The notes: generated by a model from the sequence alone, not told the origin. Positions 25,202 to 34,178 are shown, numbered from the stretch's first letter. The stretch: DNA of 52,480 nucleotides from Streptomyces albipurpureus (GCF_023701525.1 NZ_JAMQAW010000009.1:104750-157229), one strand, 5' to 3'. Numbers and translations are program-made.

Positions 25202-25447
25202 ATGCCTGTCGTTGAGAATCCCGTTCCCCGAGATCCCGCGGACGCCCTGGCGGCTGCCGTGGCCTTGCGGCGCCTCGCTGATCAACTGGAGGACGCCGCA
25301 GTCGAGCAGGCCATGCGAGAGGGCTGGGGTTGGCCGCTTGTCGCCGAGGCGCTCGGGGTCACTCGTCAAGCCGTCCACAAGAAGCACGCCAAGCGGCTCA
25401 TCGCCGCCGGAGTCAAGCTGAGGAGGCGTGGCGATGACCGCGTTTGA
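25202..25447 (+). CDS. Small helix-turn-helix DNA-binding protein
   Basis: About 81 residues. After an Ala-rich helix (DALAAAVALRRLADQLEDAAVEQAMREG) comes a helix-turn-helix WPLVAEALGVTRQAVHKKHAKRL, then a basic tail. Homologous small HTH proteins precede a Clp N-domain protein in many actinobacteria. It shares 14 bases with the next gene, so the two are coupled. The inverted repeat in its own promoter suggests it represses itself. Confidence 0.82.
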   Translation: MPVVENPVPRDPADALAAAVALRRLADQLEDAAVEQAMREGWGWPLVAEALGVTRQAVHKKHAKRLIAAGVKLRRRGDDRV

Positions 25448-25919
25448 CAAGTATCTGCACGCGGTGATCGTGCGGGCGGTGGATGAAGCCCGCGAGGGTG
25501 GATCGACGCTGGTCGAGGCGCACCATCTGCTGCTGTCGATCGCAGCGGACCAGGAAGCCGTCACCCATCAGATCCTGGCCTCGGTCGGGCTCGATCACGC
25601 GGGTGTCCGGGACGCGCTGGACCGGGAGTTCGAGCACAGCCTGAGTACCGTGGGAGTGTCGTTGACCGCCTATGACCTTCCCGCGCCGAGCCCGTCCGCC
25701 GAGCGGCCCAAGATAGGCGCTTCCGCCAAGCTCGCGCTGGATCGGATGATCTCCTCAGTCGCTCGCAAAAAGGACCTGCGGCCGCCGCATGTGCTGCTCG
25801 GGGTCCTTCAGGCTCAAGTCGGCAAGGTGCCACGCGCCCTCGCTCGGGCCGGCATCGATCAGGCCGCCTTGGTGGCCCGCGTACTGCAGGCGCTCGATGA
25901 CGATGACGGGGGTCAGTGA
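25434..25919 (+). CDS. Clp amino-terminal (ClpN) domain protein
   Basis: About 161 residues made almost entirely of a double Clp repeat: FDKYLHAVIVRAVDEAREGGSTLVEAHHLLLSIAADQEAV and the second copy ASAKLALDRMISSVARKKDLRPPHVLLGVLQ. There is no AAA+ ATPase part, so it cannot unfold proteins itself. Stand-alone ClpN proteins may act as substrate adaptors or decoys for ClpC/ClpA. ATG 25434 lies behind AGGAGG inside the end of the HTH gene. Confidence 0.85.
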   Translation: MTAFDKYLHAVIVRAVDEAREGGSTLVEAHHLLLSIAADQEAVTHQILASVGLDHAGVRDALDREFEHSLSTVGVSLTAYDLPAPSPSAERPKIGASAKLALDRMISSVARKKDLRPPHVLLGVLQAQVGKVPRALARAGIDQAALVARVLQALDDDDGGQ

Positions 25920-26052
25920 TCGCCAGAGGCAGGTGGACAGCGCCCCTTACCTGAACCTGGCCCTGAACGTGCCCGGGCAGGCAGGGCCGAGCGCCGCCCC
26001 GGGTGGACTCGGCCAGGTGAGGAACCGCGAGGCAGGGCACGCCGACTTCCCC

Positions 26053-26125
26053 TGGCATCACACGGCGCTGGTTGGCGCCGCGTGGCATCACATGGCGCCG
26101 CGTGGTGCCGGATCGGTGCCACGCG
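26053..26125. repeat. Direct repeats and a GC-rich hairpin downstream of the ClpN gene
   Basis: TGGCATCACACGGCGC (26053-26068) recurs as TGGCATCACATGGCGC (26083-26098), 30 bases on, and GGCGCCGCGTGG occurs twice within this stretch. The hairpin CGCGTGGTGCCG (26099-26110) with CGGTGCCACGCG (26114-26125), two G-T pairs, may end the ClpN transcript. The rest of 25920-26239 shows no gene. Confidence 0.5.
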
Positions 26126-26239
26126 GTGCCATTCTGCGTCTCAGGAGCCCCGTAAATGCGCATGGTGTCACCCTGGCTCAGATTGCCCTCTCGGTATTTT
26201 CGCAGGTCAGAGCGTTCGTCATGGAACGGTTGCCACGGT

Positions 26240-26288
26240 TGGCGCCATAGGGGCTTGCGTGTGGCGCCATAGTGATGCCACTATGGCG
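26240..26288 (+). promoter_or_regulatory. Operator array before the ribbon-helix-helix gene
   Basis: TGGCGCCATAG occurs at 26240-26250 and again at 26262-26272, exactly 22 bases apart (two helical turns). The second copy is also one arm of a perfect inverted repeat, CGCCATAGTG (26265-26274) and CACTATGGCG (26279-26288), ending two bases before the ATG at 26291. A -10-like TATGGC lies within the right arm, so the message is probably leaderless and repressible at this site. Confidence 0.65.
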
Positions 26289-26290
26289 TT

Positions 26291-26803
26291 ATGGACCTCA
26301 CGCCGTATGTCGACACCCTCCGCCGCGAACTCGCGGTGGCCGCCGAAGCCGGCGGGGAAGATGCTCGCGAGCTGGCCGAGCGGCTCACCGCGCCTCTGGA
26401 GTCGGCGACCCGGCTGACCATGCTCAATGTGCTCTCCGCCGCGATGGACGAGATCACCCGTGAGCTCGCCCCCGGTTCGGTCGATGTACGGCTGCGCGGG
26501 CTGGACCCCGACTTCGTGGTGACACTGCCGCAGTACGAGGACCGGACCGAACCGCTCGTCGCCCAGGCTCCCGCGCCGGCCCCGGTTCCCGCCGAGACGG
26601 ACGAGGGCGGCACCGCCCGCGTCAATCTCCGCCTGCCGGCCCACCTCAAGGCGCGCGCCGAGGAGGCCGCTAGTCGAGAGGGGCTGTCGGTCAACGCCTG
26701 GCTGGTGCGGGCCGTGTCGGCCGCGGTCGACGGCGGTGGCGCCCCGCGTACGGCGGAGAGGACCCGGACCCTCGGACAGAGCTTCACGGGTTGGGTGCGC
26801 TAG
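26291..26803 (+). CDS. Ribbon-helix-helix regulator, HicB-antitoxin-like C terminus
   Basis: 170 residues. The N-terminal two thirds form a helical and mixed domain (MDLTPYVDTLRRELAVAAEAGGEDARELAERL). After a Pro/Ala-rich hinge comes ARVNLRLPAHLKARAEEAASREGLSVNAWLVRAVSAAV, a typical ribbon-helix-helix fold as in HicB antitoxins, but no toxin gene is adjacent. It heads an operon with a DUF4097 protein and an ABC exporter. Its own promoter is overlaid with repeats, fitting autoregulation. Confidence 0.8.
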   Translation: MDLTPYVDTLRRELAVAAEAGGEDARELAERLTAPLESATRLTMLNVLSAAMDEITRELAPGSVDVRLRGLDPDFVVTLPQYEDRTEPLVAQAPAPAPVPAETDEGGTARVNLRLPAHLKARAEEAASREGLSVNAWLVRAVSAAVDGGGAPRTAERTRTLGQSFTGWVR

Positions 26804-26880
26804 CCGCGCCCGCCGCACACCACCACACATCGCGTCCCACCTGCGGGGACGACCCAAAGACCCATGAGGACGGTACCGCC

Positions 26881-27723
26881 ATGCCTTCTTTCGACACTCC
26901 CGAACCGATTCTGGTCACCGCCTACGTGTACGCCGGCTCCATCCGCTTCACCGCGGGCGAGCGTCTCGACACCGTCGTCGAGGTGCGGCCCCGCAATCCG
27001 CAGAAGGAACTGGACACACGGTCGGCCGAGCAGACCGAGGTCACCTACGCGAGCGGCGTCCTGACCGTCAGCGGTCCCAAGGCCAACCTGCTGGGGCGCG
27101 GTGGCACCGTCGATGTGACGGTCGAACTGCCCACCGGCTCGCGCATCGACACGACCGGCGCCGGGGTCAACGTGATCGGCGAGGGACGGCTCGGCGAGGT
27201 CCGGGTGAAGACCTCGGCCGGCGATGTCCGCCTGGACACCACCGGTCCGCTGCAACTGAAGGCGTCGCACGGCTCAAGCACCGTTGACCGGGTCGAGGGC
27301 ATGGCCGATATCACCAGCAGCTCCGGCAATGTGCGCGTCGGCACCGTCGACGGTCCCGCCGTCCTGAAGAACTCGCACGGCACCACGACAGTCGGCGTGG
27401 TGACCGGTGACCTGCGGGTGAGCGGGGCCAACGGCGGCATCGACATCGCCCGGGCCGAGGCTTCGGTCACCGGCACCACCACCCACGGCGCCCTTCGCGT
27501 CGCCGAAGTCGTCAGCGGCGAGGTGCAGTTGGAGACCTCCAACGGCGCCATCGAGATCGGCGTCCGTGAGGGCGTCGCCGCCTGGCTCGACGTCAGCTCC
27601 AACCGCGGGCAGGTCCGCAACACCCTCGCCGCCTCCGAGGCCCCGGAGCAGATCGAGGGCGCCGTCAAGGTTCGCGCACGGACCAACTGGGGCAACATCG
27701 ACGTCCTGCGCGCCAAAGCCTGA
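26881..27723 (+). CDS. DUF4097 family beta-helix-like protein
   Basis: About 280 residues starting PSFDTPEPILVTAYVYAGSIRFTAGE, followed by repeated short strands with GDVRL, SGNVRVGTVDG, HGTTTVGVVTGDLRVSGANGGIDI. This is the adhesin-like repeat of DUF4097 proteins. There is no signal peptide or membrane segment. It lies between the RHH regulator and a DrrA-like ATPase, an arrangement often seen in streptomycetes; its role is unknown. Confidence 0.85.
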   Translation: MPSFDTPEPILVTAYVYAGSIRFTAGERLDTVVEVRPRNPQKELDTRSAEQTEVTYASGVLTVSGPKANLLGRGGTVDVTVELPTGSRIDTTGAGVNVIGEGRLGEVRVKTSAGDVRLDTTGPLQLKASHGSSTVDRVEGMADITSSSGNVRVGTVDGPAVLKNSHGTTTVGVVTGDLRVSGANGGIDIARAEASVTGTTTHGALRVAEVVSGEVQLETSNGAIEIGVREGVAAWLDVSSNRGQVRNTLAASEAPEQIEGAVKVRARTNWGNIDVLRAKA

Positions 27724-27799
27724 GCCGTCACGTCCTCCGCGCCAGAGCCTGAGCGCTTTCATCCCCTGCGCGCCAATGCCTGAGCACTTCAACCCCCTG
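27701..27799. repeat. Tandem near-30-base repeats at the end of the DUF4097 gene
   Basis: Three imperfect units of 29-31 bases begin at 27701, 27730 and 27761, each containing CGCGCCA-AGCCTGAGC or a close variant, with a partial fourth at 27792. The first unit encodes the last codons and TGA stop of the DUF4097 gene, so the 3' end of the gene has been duplicated into the spacer. Confidence 0.65.
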
Positions 27800-27858
27800 C
27801 GCCAGGCCCCATCTCATCGCACCCTCCGGTCACTTCAGCCTCCGAAAGGGATGGCTCC

Positions 27859-28856
<998 letters not shown>

Positions 28857-28860
<4 letters not shown>

Positions 28861-29642
28861 GCTCCCTCTCCCTCGCCGTCCGCGACTCGAACACCATGCT
28901 GCGCCGCAACCTCCTGCACGCCCGGCGCTACCCGTCGATGACGCTGAACCTGCTGCTCACCCCGATCATGATGCTGCTGCTCTTCGTCTACATCTTCGGC
29001 GATGTGATGAGCACGGGCATCGGCGGCTCCGACCGCTCCGACTACATCGCCTACATCGTCCCGGGCATCCTGCTGATGACCATCGGCAGCACCGTGATCG
29101 GGGCCGCGGTCTCCGTCTCCACGGACATGAGCGAGGGCATCATCGCGCGCTTTCGCACCATGGCCATCCACCGCGACTCGGTGATCCTCGGGTACGTCGT
29201 CGGCAGCCTGCTCCAGGTGCTCGCCAGCCTGGTCTTCGTCGGCGCCGTCGGTGTGGCCATCGGCTTCCGGTCCACCAACGCCACGGCCCTGGAGTGGCTC
29301 GCCGCGCTCGGGCTGCTCGCGCTGTTCGCCCTGGCGCTGACCTGGATCGCGGTCGGGATGGGCATGGCCAGCCCGAACGCCGAGGCCGCCAGCAACATGG
29401 CCATGCCCCTGATCCTCCTCCCGCTCATCTCCAGCGCCTTCATCCCCGCCGACACCATGCCCGGCTGGTTCCAGCCGATCGCCGAGTACCAGCCCTTCAC
29501 CCCCGCCATCGAAACCCTGCGCGGCCTGCTGCTCGGCACCGAGATCGGCCACAACGGATGGCTCACCGTCGTCTGGAGCCTGGCTCTCGCGGCGCTCGGC
29601 TACTTCTGGTCAAGGGCGCTCTTCAACCGGGACCCGAAGTAG
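28857..29642 (+). CDS. DrrB-type ABC-2 permease
   Basis: 261 residues with six membrane segments and the ABC-2 signature region (YPSMTLNLLLTPIMMLLLFVYIFG, DYIAYIVPGILLMTIGSTVIGAA, ASNMAMPLILLPLISSAFIPADTMPGWFQPIAEYQPFTPAIETLRG). The conserved PGWFQPIAEYQPFTP motif is typical of DrrB exporters. It forms a transporter with the preceding ATPase. Substrate unknown. Confidence 0.92.
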
Positions 29643-29775
29643 CCCGGACGGCTTCCGCGGGCCACTCCCGCACTTCGTCCCACCCGGGGCGGCGTACTTC
29701 CGACACCACATCGGACGACGCCGCCCCGCCCCCGTTCCCGGCCACCCACCCGGCACGCCCGTACGGCCACACCCT

Positions 29776-29832
29776 TTGACTCCCGGGCCGACTGACCCTC
29801 ATACTCACCATCATTCCACTAACTAACTAGTG
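29776..29832 (+). promoter_or_regulatory. Promoter and YtrA-like operator of the second ABC operon
   Basis: TTGACT (29776-29781) and CATACT (29800-29805) are spaced by 18 bases. Just after the expected start point, CACTA-ACTAAC-TAGTG (29817-29832) forms an inverted repeat. The operon ends with a YtrA-type GntR regulator, so this is a plausible autoregulatory site. Confidence 0.6.
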
Positions 29833-29847
29833 AAAGGGGGGACCGAG

Positions 29848-30822
29848 ATGAGCGGCGATTCCTATCCGTACGCCGTCGAGGCTCTGGATCTGGGCAAGAA
29901 GTACCGGCGAGGCTGGGCACTGCAGGAGTGCTCCTTCCGGCTGCCCGCGGGCTGCGTCAGTGCGCTTGTGGGGCCGAACGGCGCCGGAAAGTCCACCTTC
30001 CTCGGCATCGCCGCCCGGCTGCTGCGCCCGACCACCGGCAGTCTCCGGCTCTTCGGCATGGAGGTCAGCGACCCGGCGGCGCTCCAACGCGCCGCGTTCG
30101 TCGACCAGGAGCGCCCGCTCTACAAGGGGTTCACGGTCGCCGAGACCCTGCGCCTGGGCCGGGAACTCAACCCGCACTGGGACCAGGCGACCGCCGAACG
30201 GATCGTTGAAGCGGGCAAGGTGCCCTTCGGCGCCCGTATCGGCACGCTCTCCTCAGGACAGCGCACTCGGGTCGCACTGGCACTGGCCTTCGGCAAGAGG
30301 GCCGAGCTCCTCCTCCTTGACGAGCCGATGGCCGACCTCGACCCACTGGCCCGGCACGAGCTCTCCTCGCTGCTCCTCTCGGAGGTCGCCGAACGCGGCC
30401 TGACCGTGCTGATGTCGTCGCATCTGCTCTCCGAGTTGGAGGAGATGTGCGATCACCTGGTCGTCCTGTCCGGCGGACGGCTTCGGATGGCCGGTTACGC
30501 GGACCAGCTGGTGCCCGCCCACCGGCTCATCACCGGACTCGCCGACCCGGGCCCCGGCACCGGTCCCAACGACAACGGAGTTCTGCCCTCCGGCTTCGCC
30601 GAGCGCCACACCGTGATCGAATCCCGCATCACCGGGCGGCAGTTCACCGCCCTGATCCATGGTGGATCGGAGCTGGACGACTCCTACGAGAGCGTGGAGC
30701 CGACCCTCGAAGAGGTCCTGCTCGCCTATCTGCGCTCCACCGAAGCACCCGCGCTGATCACCCCCGGGGCCGCTGTCTCCGCCACCGCCGTACCGGCCTC
30801 GCAGAAGGGAAGGGCAGCATGA
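29848..30822 (+). CDS. ABC transporter ATP-binding protein (YtrB-like)
   Basis: About 324 residues. Walker A is GPNGAGKSTFLGIA, the signature is shortened to TLSSGQRTRVALALA, Walker B is LLLLDEPMADLDPLARHEL and the H-loop is MSSHLLSELEEMCD. The divergent signature and DEPMADLD resemble the ATPases of YtrA-regulated envelope-stress exporters. ATG 29848 follows AAAGGGGGG, which selects it over GTG 29830. Its stop overlaps the permease start (ATGA). Confidence 0.9.
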   Translation: MSGDSYPYAVEALDLGKKYRRGWALQECSFRLPAGCVSALVGPNGAGKSTFLGIAARLLRPTTGSLRLFGMEVSDPAALQRAAFVDQERPLYKGFTVAETLRLGRELNPHWDQATAERIVEAGKVPFGARIGTLSSGQRTRVALALAFGKRAELLLLDEPMADLDPLARHELSSLLLSEVAERGLTVLMSSHLLSELEEMCDHLVVLSGGRLRMAGYADQLVPAHRLITGLADPGPGTGPNDNGVLPSGFAERHTVIESRITGRQFTALIHGGSELDDSYESVEPTLEEVLLAYLRSTEAPALITPGAAVSATAVPASQKGRAA

Positions 30823-31805
30823 GCACCCTGACGACCACCGCCGCCCCGAGCGAGGGCACCGCAACGCCGGGCCGCAGCTTCCTTCGCGGAATGACCTGGG
30901 TGGTGTGGCGCCGCAACCGCACCGGCCTGCTGCTGCTGCTCGGCACCACCGCCCTGTTCATCGCGTTCTGCGTCTACCAGCGCGGCCAGCTCATCGACTT
31001 CCTGAACTCACCCAAGGCCGCCGAGCTCCCCGGCCAGCTCCTCTCGCAGCACGAAGACAGGCTGGACAACGCCTTCCTGCTGCTCGCCACCCTGCCGATC
31101 ATCCTCGGCGTCTTCCTCGGCGGCCCGCTGATCGCGGCCGAGCACGAGAACAGCACGCTCCGGCTCACCACCACGCAGTCCATCGCCCGGCTGCGGATCA
31201 TCTTGACGACGCTGGCCGTGCCGCTGCTCGCCATCACGGTCTTCACCACCCTGATGACGGTGACCTTCACCTGGGTGTGGCGCTCGGTGGACACCCAATA
31301 CGCCGGCGGAGACTGGTGGGGCTCCAGTGTCATCAACGCCACCGGACCGCTCCCCGTGGCGCTCAGCCTCTTCGCCACCTCCTTCGGCATCCTCGCCGGG
31401 GCGATCCTGCGCCGTTCCGTCGCCGCCATGGGCCTCACCTTCGTCGTCCTCACCATGGCCACCATGACGGTGAAGGATCGCGTGGCGTCCTACTTCGTCA
31501 CACCGCACCAGTTCACGTATCCCCTCGCCAGCGAGTTCACCGAGCTCAAGCCCGGCGAAATCCAGGTGGACAACTGGGTCGGCACCGCGGATGGAAAGCT
31601 GTACGGATGGGGCACCTGCGTCCGCATGACGGAGGCCGAGAGCACGGCATGTGTGAACAAACATGGCATCGTGAACAACGTGGTCGAGTATGTGAAGCTC
31701 GATCAGCTGCCTGGTATCCAATGGTCCATGACGGCGGTACTGCTCGCGATGACCATCGCCATGCTCGCCGCCACGGTGTGGTGGACGCACCGCAAGTCGC
31801 TGTGA
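30819..31805 (+). CDS. ABC-2 family permease partner
   Basis: About 328 residues with six predicted membrane segments (TGLLLLLGTTALFIAFCVY, TLPIILGVFLGGPLIAAEHENSTLRLTTTQSI, TLAVPLLAITVFTTLMTV, and a final one before WWTHRKSL). An extracytoplasmic loop between segments 5 and 6 carries two cysteines (GWGTCVRMTEAESTACVN) that may form a disulfide. The EHE motif in the second loop is common in these permeases. The operon also encodes the ATPase and the regulator. Confidence 0.85.
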   Translation: MSTLTTTAAPSEGTATPGRSFLRGMTWVVWRRNRTGLLLLLGTTALFIAFCVYQRGQLIDFLNSPKAAELPGQLLSQHEDRLDNAFLLLATLPIILGVFLGGPLIAAEHENSTLRLTTTQSIARLRIILTTLAVPLLAITVFTTLMTVTFTWVWRSVDTQYAGGDWWGSSVINATGPLPVALSLFATSFGILAGAILRRSVAAMGLTFVVLTMATMTVKDRVASYFVTPHQFTYPLASEFTELKPGEIQVDNWVGTADGKLYGWGTCVRMTEAESTACVNKHGIVNNVVEYVKLDQLPGIQWSMTAVLLAMTIAMLAATVWWTHRKSL

Positions 31806-31836
31806 GGCAGTACGAGGGAAGAGTGAAGGAGTGACC

Positions 31837-32235
31837 GTGGTCGAGTTCCGGATCGACCGGCGCAGCGGCCTGGCCACGTATCTCCAGATCGTGCAGCAGG
31901 TCAAGCAGGCGCTGAGACTGGGCATCCTGGTGGAGGGCGACCGCCTCCCCACCGCCGCCCAGGTCGCCGCGACCACCCGGGTCAACCCCAACACCACCCT
32001 CAAGGCCTACCGTGAACTCGAACGCGAGGGCCTGGTGGAACCCCGCCCCGGCGTCGGCACCTTCGTCTCCCAGTCCCTCGCCCGCCCCCCCACCCAGGAC
32101 AGCGAACGGCTGACCACCGCACTCGTCACCTGGATGGACAGCGCACGGGCCACGGGCATGGAACGGGAAGACGTACGGGCACTGCTGAACGCGACCCTGG
32201 ACGAGCAGTTCCCGGCACCGGATGACCGTCCGTAG
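31837..32235 (+). CDS. GntR family regulator, YtrA subfamily
   Basis: About 132 residues. The winged helix includes YLQIVQQVKQALRLGILVEGDRLPTAAQVAATTRVNPNTTLKAYRELEREGLVEPRPGVGTFV, the YtrA pattern, with only a short C-terminal dimerisation tail. It closes the ABC operon and probably represses it through the repeat at 29817-29832. GTG 31837 lies five bases after AAGGAG; GTG 31831 is also in frame. Confidence 0.9.
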   Translation: MVEFRIDRRSGLATYLQIVQQVKQALRLGILVEGDRLPTAAQVAATTRVNPNTTLKAYRELEREGLVEPRPGVGTFVSQSLARPPTQDSERLTTALVTWMDSARATGMEREDVRALLNATLDEQFPAPDDRP

Positions 32236-32345
32236 CGGGCGGGTCGAGCGAGCTGTACGGGGTCGGGCGTGGTGCGAAACAGGGGGTCGCGCCACGCCCG
32301 TACGTGTGACTAGACCGTCCGTCCCGCCCGGATTCGCCAGGGGAT

Positions 32346-32843
32346 TCAGGCGATGGCGCTCCTGCGCCTGGCGCCAGTCGGCCACACCACATCGACGGGA
32401 AGCCCGGCTGCGCGGGCCAGTTCCACCGTATCCGCAGTGCCGCCGCCCTTCCCTGAGGGCGGTACGCCATCCCAGACGGCGACGAGCCTGTCAGCCCGCT
32501 CCAACAGAACGCGGTTCGCGGCTTCGTAGGCCCGCCGGTTCGCGGTCTCGTAAGGCAGCACCAACACCTCGGCGGCCGTGCCGATCAGCTGGTCAAAGAC
32601 AGGTCCGTGATCAGGCTTCACCTTCGCGGCCCGATAGTCCTGCGACGGCACGACAACGACCAGGCGCCCGCCCAGGGCGACTACTTCCGCTGCGAACAAC
32701 GAGTCTGACCCGGCGGCGATACAGGACACACCGATCAGATCGGCATCGTGGTGCCCAGCCAACAGTTCGCGGAGCGCCGCCCGCACCAGGGGGACGCTGT
32801 CAGAGGCGAGATCCATGTGCCCGGTCACTGCCAGAGTCGTCAT
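32346..32843 (-). CDS. SLOG/Rossmann-like nucleotide-binding protein
   Basis: 165 residues beginning MTTLAVTGHMDL, with a first strand and TGH loop, a GVSCIAAGSDSLFAAEV segment, VVVVPSQDYR and a late AVWDGVPPSGKGGGTADTV loop. This pattern matches the SLOG/TIR-like Rossmann superfamily that senses nucleotides, for example the YspA/DUF1273 group. A strong AGGAGG precedes the ATG. Function unknown; SLOG proteins are often found in defence or signalling gene sets. Directly upstream is a degenerate reading frame. Confidence 0.65.
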   Translation of the reverse strand: MTTLAVTGHMDLASDSVPLVRAALRELLAGHHDADLIGVSCIAAGSDSLFAAEVVALGGRLVVVVPSQDYRAAKVKPDHGPVFDQLIGTAAEVLVLPYETANRRAYEAANRVLLERADRLVAVWDGVPPSGKGGGTADTVELARAAGLPVDVVWPTGARRRSAIA

Positions 32844-32888
32844 GCGTCCTCCTAGTTCGACAGCAGATCGCGGATACTATCCCGTGCC

Positions 32889-33047
32889 TCACGCAACGGT
32901 TTCGACGTCCGGTACCTGCTCGTACTCCTTGAGGAGTAGCACCCAGACATCTGGTTCGTAAGCCCACCGTTTGGCGACAGCGGGCTCTTCGTCAGACCCG
33001 CGAGAGATATACGACGCCGGGCAGCTGTAGCCCCGCGATCGGGGGCG
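32889..33047 (-). pseudogene. Coding remnant upstream of the SLOG-like gene
   Basis: On the minus strand a frame of about 50 codons with good protein-like composition (SRGSDEEPAVAKRWAYEP followed by DVWVLLLKEYEQVPDVETVA) ends at 32889. It has an in-frame stop just upstream and no ATG, GTG or TTG. The neighbouring frame from 33050 reads GLQLPGVVYLSRV before stopping, so a frameshift or truncation is likely. No family recognised. Confidence 0.4.
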
Positions 33048-33097
33048 TCACTCGGAGGGGGGTCAATGACGCCTGCGAGGGCGTCAAACGGGCGTCA
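33044..33097. promoter_or_regulatory. Iterated GGCGTCA half-sites before the XRE gene
   Basis: GGCGTCA occurs at 33044-33050, 33080-33086 and 33091-33097, with an inverted copy TGACGCC at 33067-33073. The inner pair forms TGACGCC-TGCGAG-GGCGTCA, a perfect palindrome with 7-base arms. Four half-sites in 54 bases immediately upstream of a regulator gene suggest an autoregulatory operator. Confidence 0.6.
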
Positions 33098-33129
33098 CTG
33101 GAGGTCTGTTCGGGTCTAGCTTTGACGAC

Positions 33130-33892
33130 ATGACGACCGCCGTGGTGCTGAATGATGTGCTGCGGGCCGTACGTATCGGCATGCGCTTGGGCAAAGGCGC
33201 TCCGCCGGGCAGGTGCGGAACTCGGAGAACCGAACGAGGCTTCGAAGCGGCTGGTGCAGCGCTGGGAGTCCGGTACGAGCAAGACCCCTCGGGGCGTGTA
33301 CGCCAGGGCCTTGGAGCGGGTCACGGGCCGTCCGGTCGAGGCCCTGGGGTTCACCCTGCCGCTACCGATGGCACGGGTGCACGGAGATGGGAAGGGCGGG
33401 CACGACATGGAGACGGGTGTAGATGGCGCCATCTCTGCCGCAGTGGGCGTGCAGTCCGCCGGGCAGACGAGTGAGGAGACGTTTTCGGGGGTGTGGCTCA
33501 GTCGCTACGAGTTCTACTCTTCGAGCCGGGGGGAGGCGTATGAGGGCAAGCACTACGTAGTGATCGTCCAGCACGGAAACCGGCTGACCGCTCAGAGCCT
33601 GCCCGGGGCGAGCAGTAATCCGTTCAGCCCACTCACGCTGGATCTGACGGTTGAACGCAACGTGGTTACAGGTACGTGGGTCGAGCAGACAGCCGCAGAC
33701 GGCTACTACAACGGCGCCCGCTACCACGGAGCCATTCAGCTCCTGGTTGAGCCAACCGGCCGACGCATGGCAGGGAAGTGGGTTGGCTTTGGCAAGGACT
33801 TTGACGTGAACACCGGACCGTGGGAGTTGCGGCTTGTTGACCGCTCCACCAGCAAGGCGGCCTTGGAGGGGTACAGCCAGCCGCCGGAGTGA
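33130..33892 (+). pseudogene. XRE family regulator, broken in the helix-turn-helix by a small deletion
   Basis: The first codons from ATG 33130 (TTAVVLNDVLRAVRIGMRL) are a normal XRE N terminus. At about 33192 the sense jumps to the +1 frame, continuing ALRRAGAELGEPNEASKRL then VQRWESGTSKTPRGVYARAL. Relatives have about five more residues (QDEFA-like) at this point, so a loss of 3n+2 bases has removed part of the HTH and shifted the frame. The C-terminal 140 residues (FSGVWLSRYEFYSSSRGEAYEGKH...) remain open and may be made from a later start such as ATG 33408. Sequence error is the alternative. Confidence 0.65.
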
Positions 33893-34178
33893 GCGTCACC
33901 CACACACACCGTCGGCACCAAGCAATGGCCCTGTCCGCGACGGAAAGGTCCCACCGGCGGGTGGGACTTCGCCCTGTTGATACGAAAGGCAGGACCCCCG
34001 GGCCCTTCCTCCTGAGAGGGCACAGGGCTGGATAGGCCTACATTCGGGGCGCGGATGAGCCGATGGTAAGTGGACCGGAACACGATCCGAAGCATCTGGG
34101 CGGACTCGCGTCACCGCGTCAAATAAGGCGGAGTCGACAACTCCCACTCTGGACGGGCGGGGCCAGTGTGTCGCGGGG

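Noticed and set aside
31008..32003. 331-codon minus-strand frame opposite the ABC permease and GntR genes
   Set aside because: Its His/Gly/Asp-rich sequence is typical of antisense frames in high-GC genes, and both sense genes are well supported.
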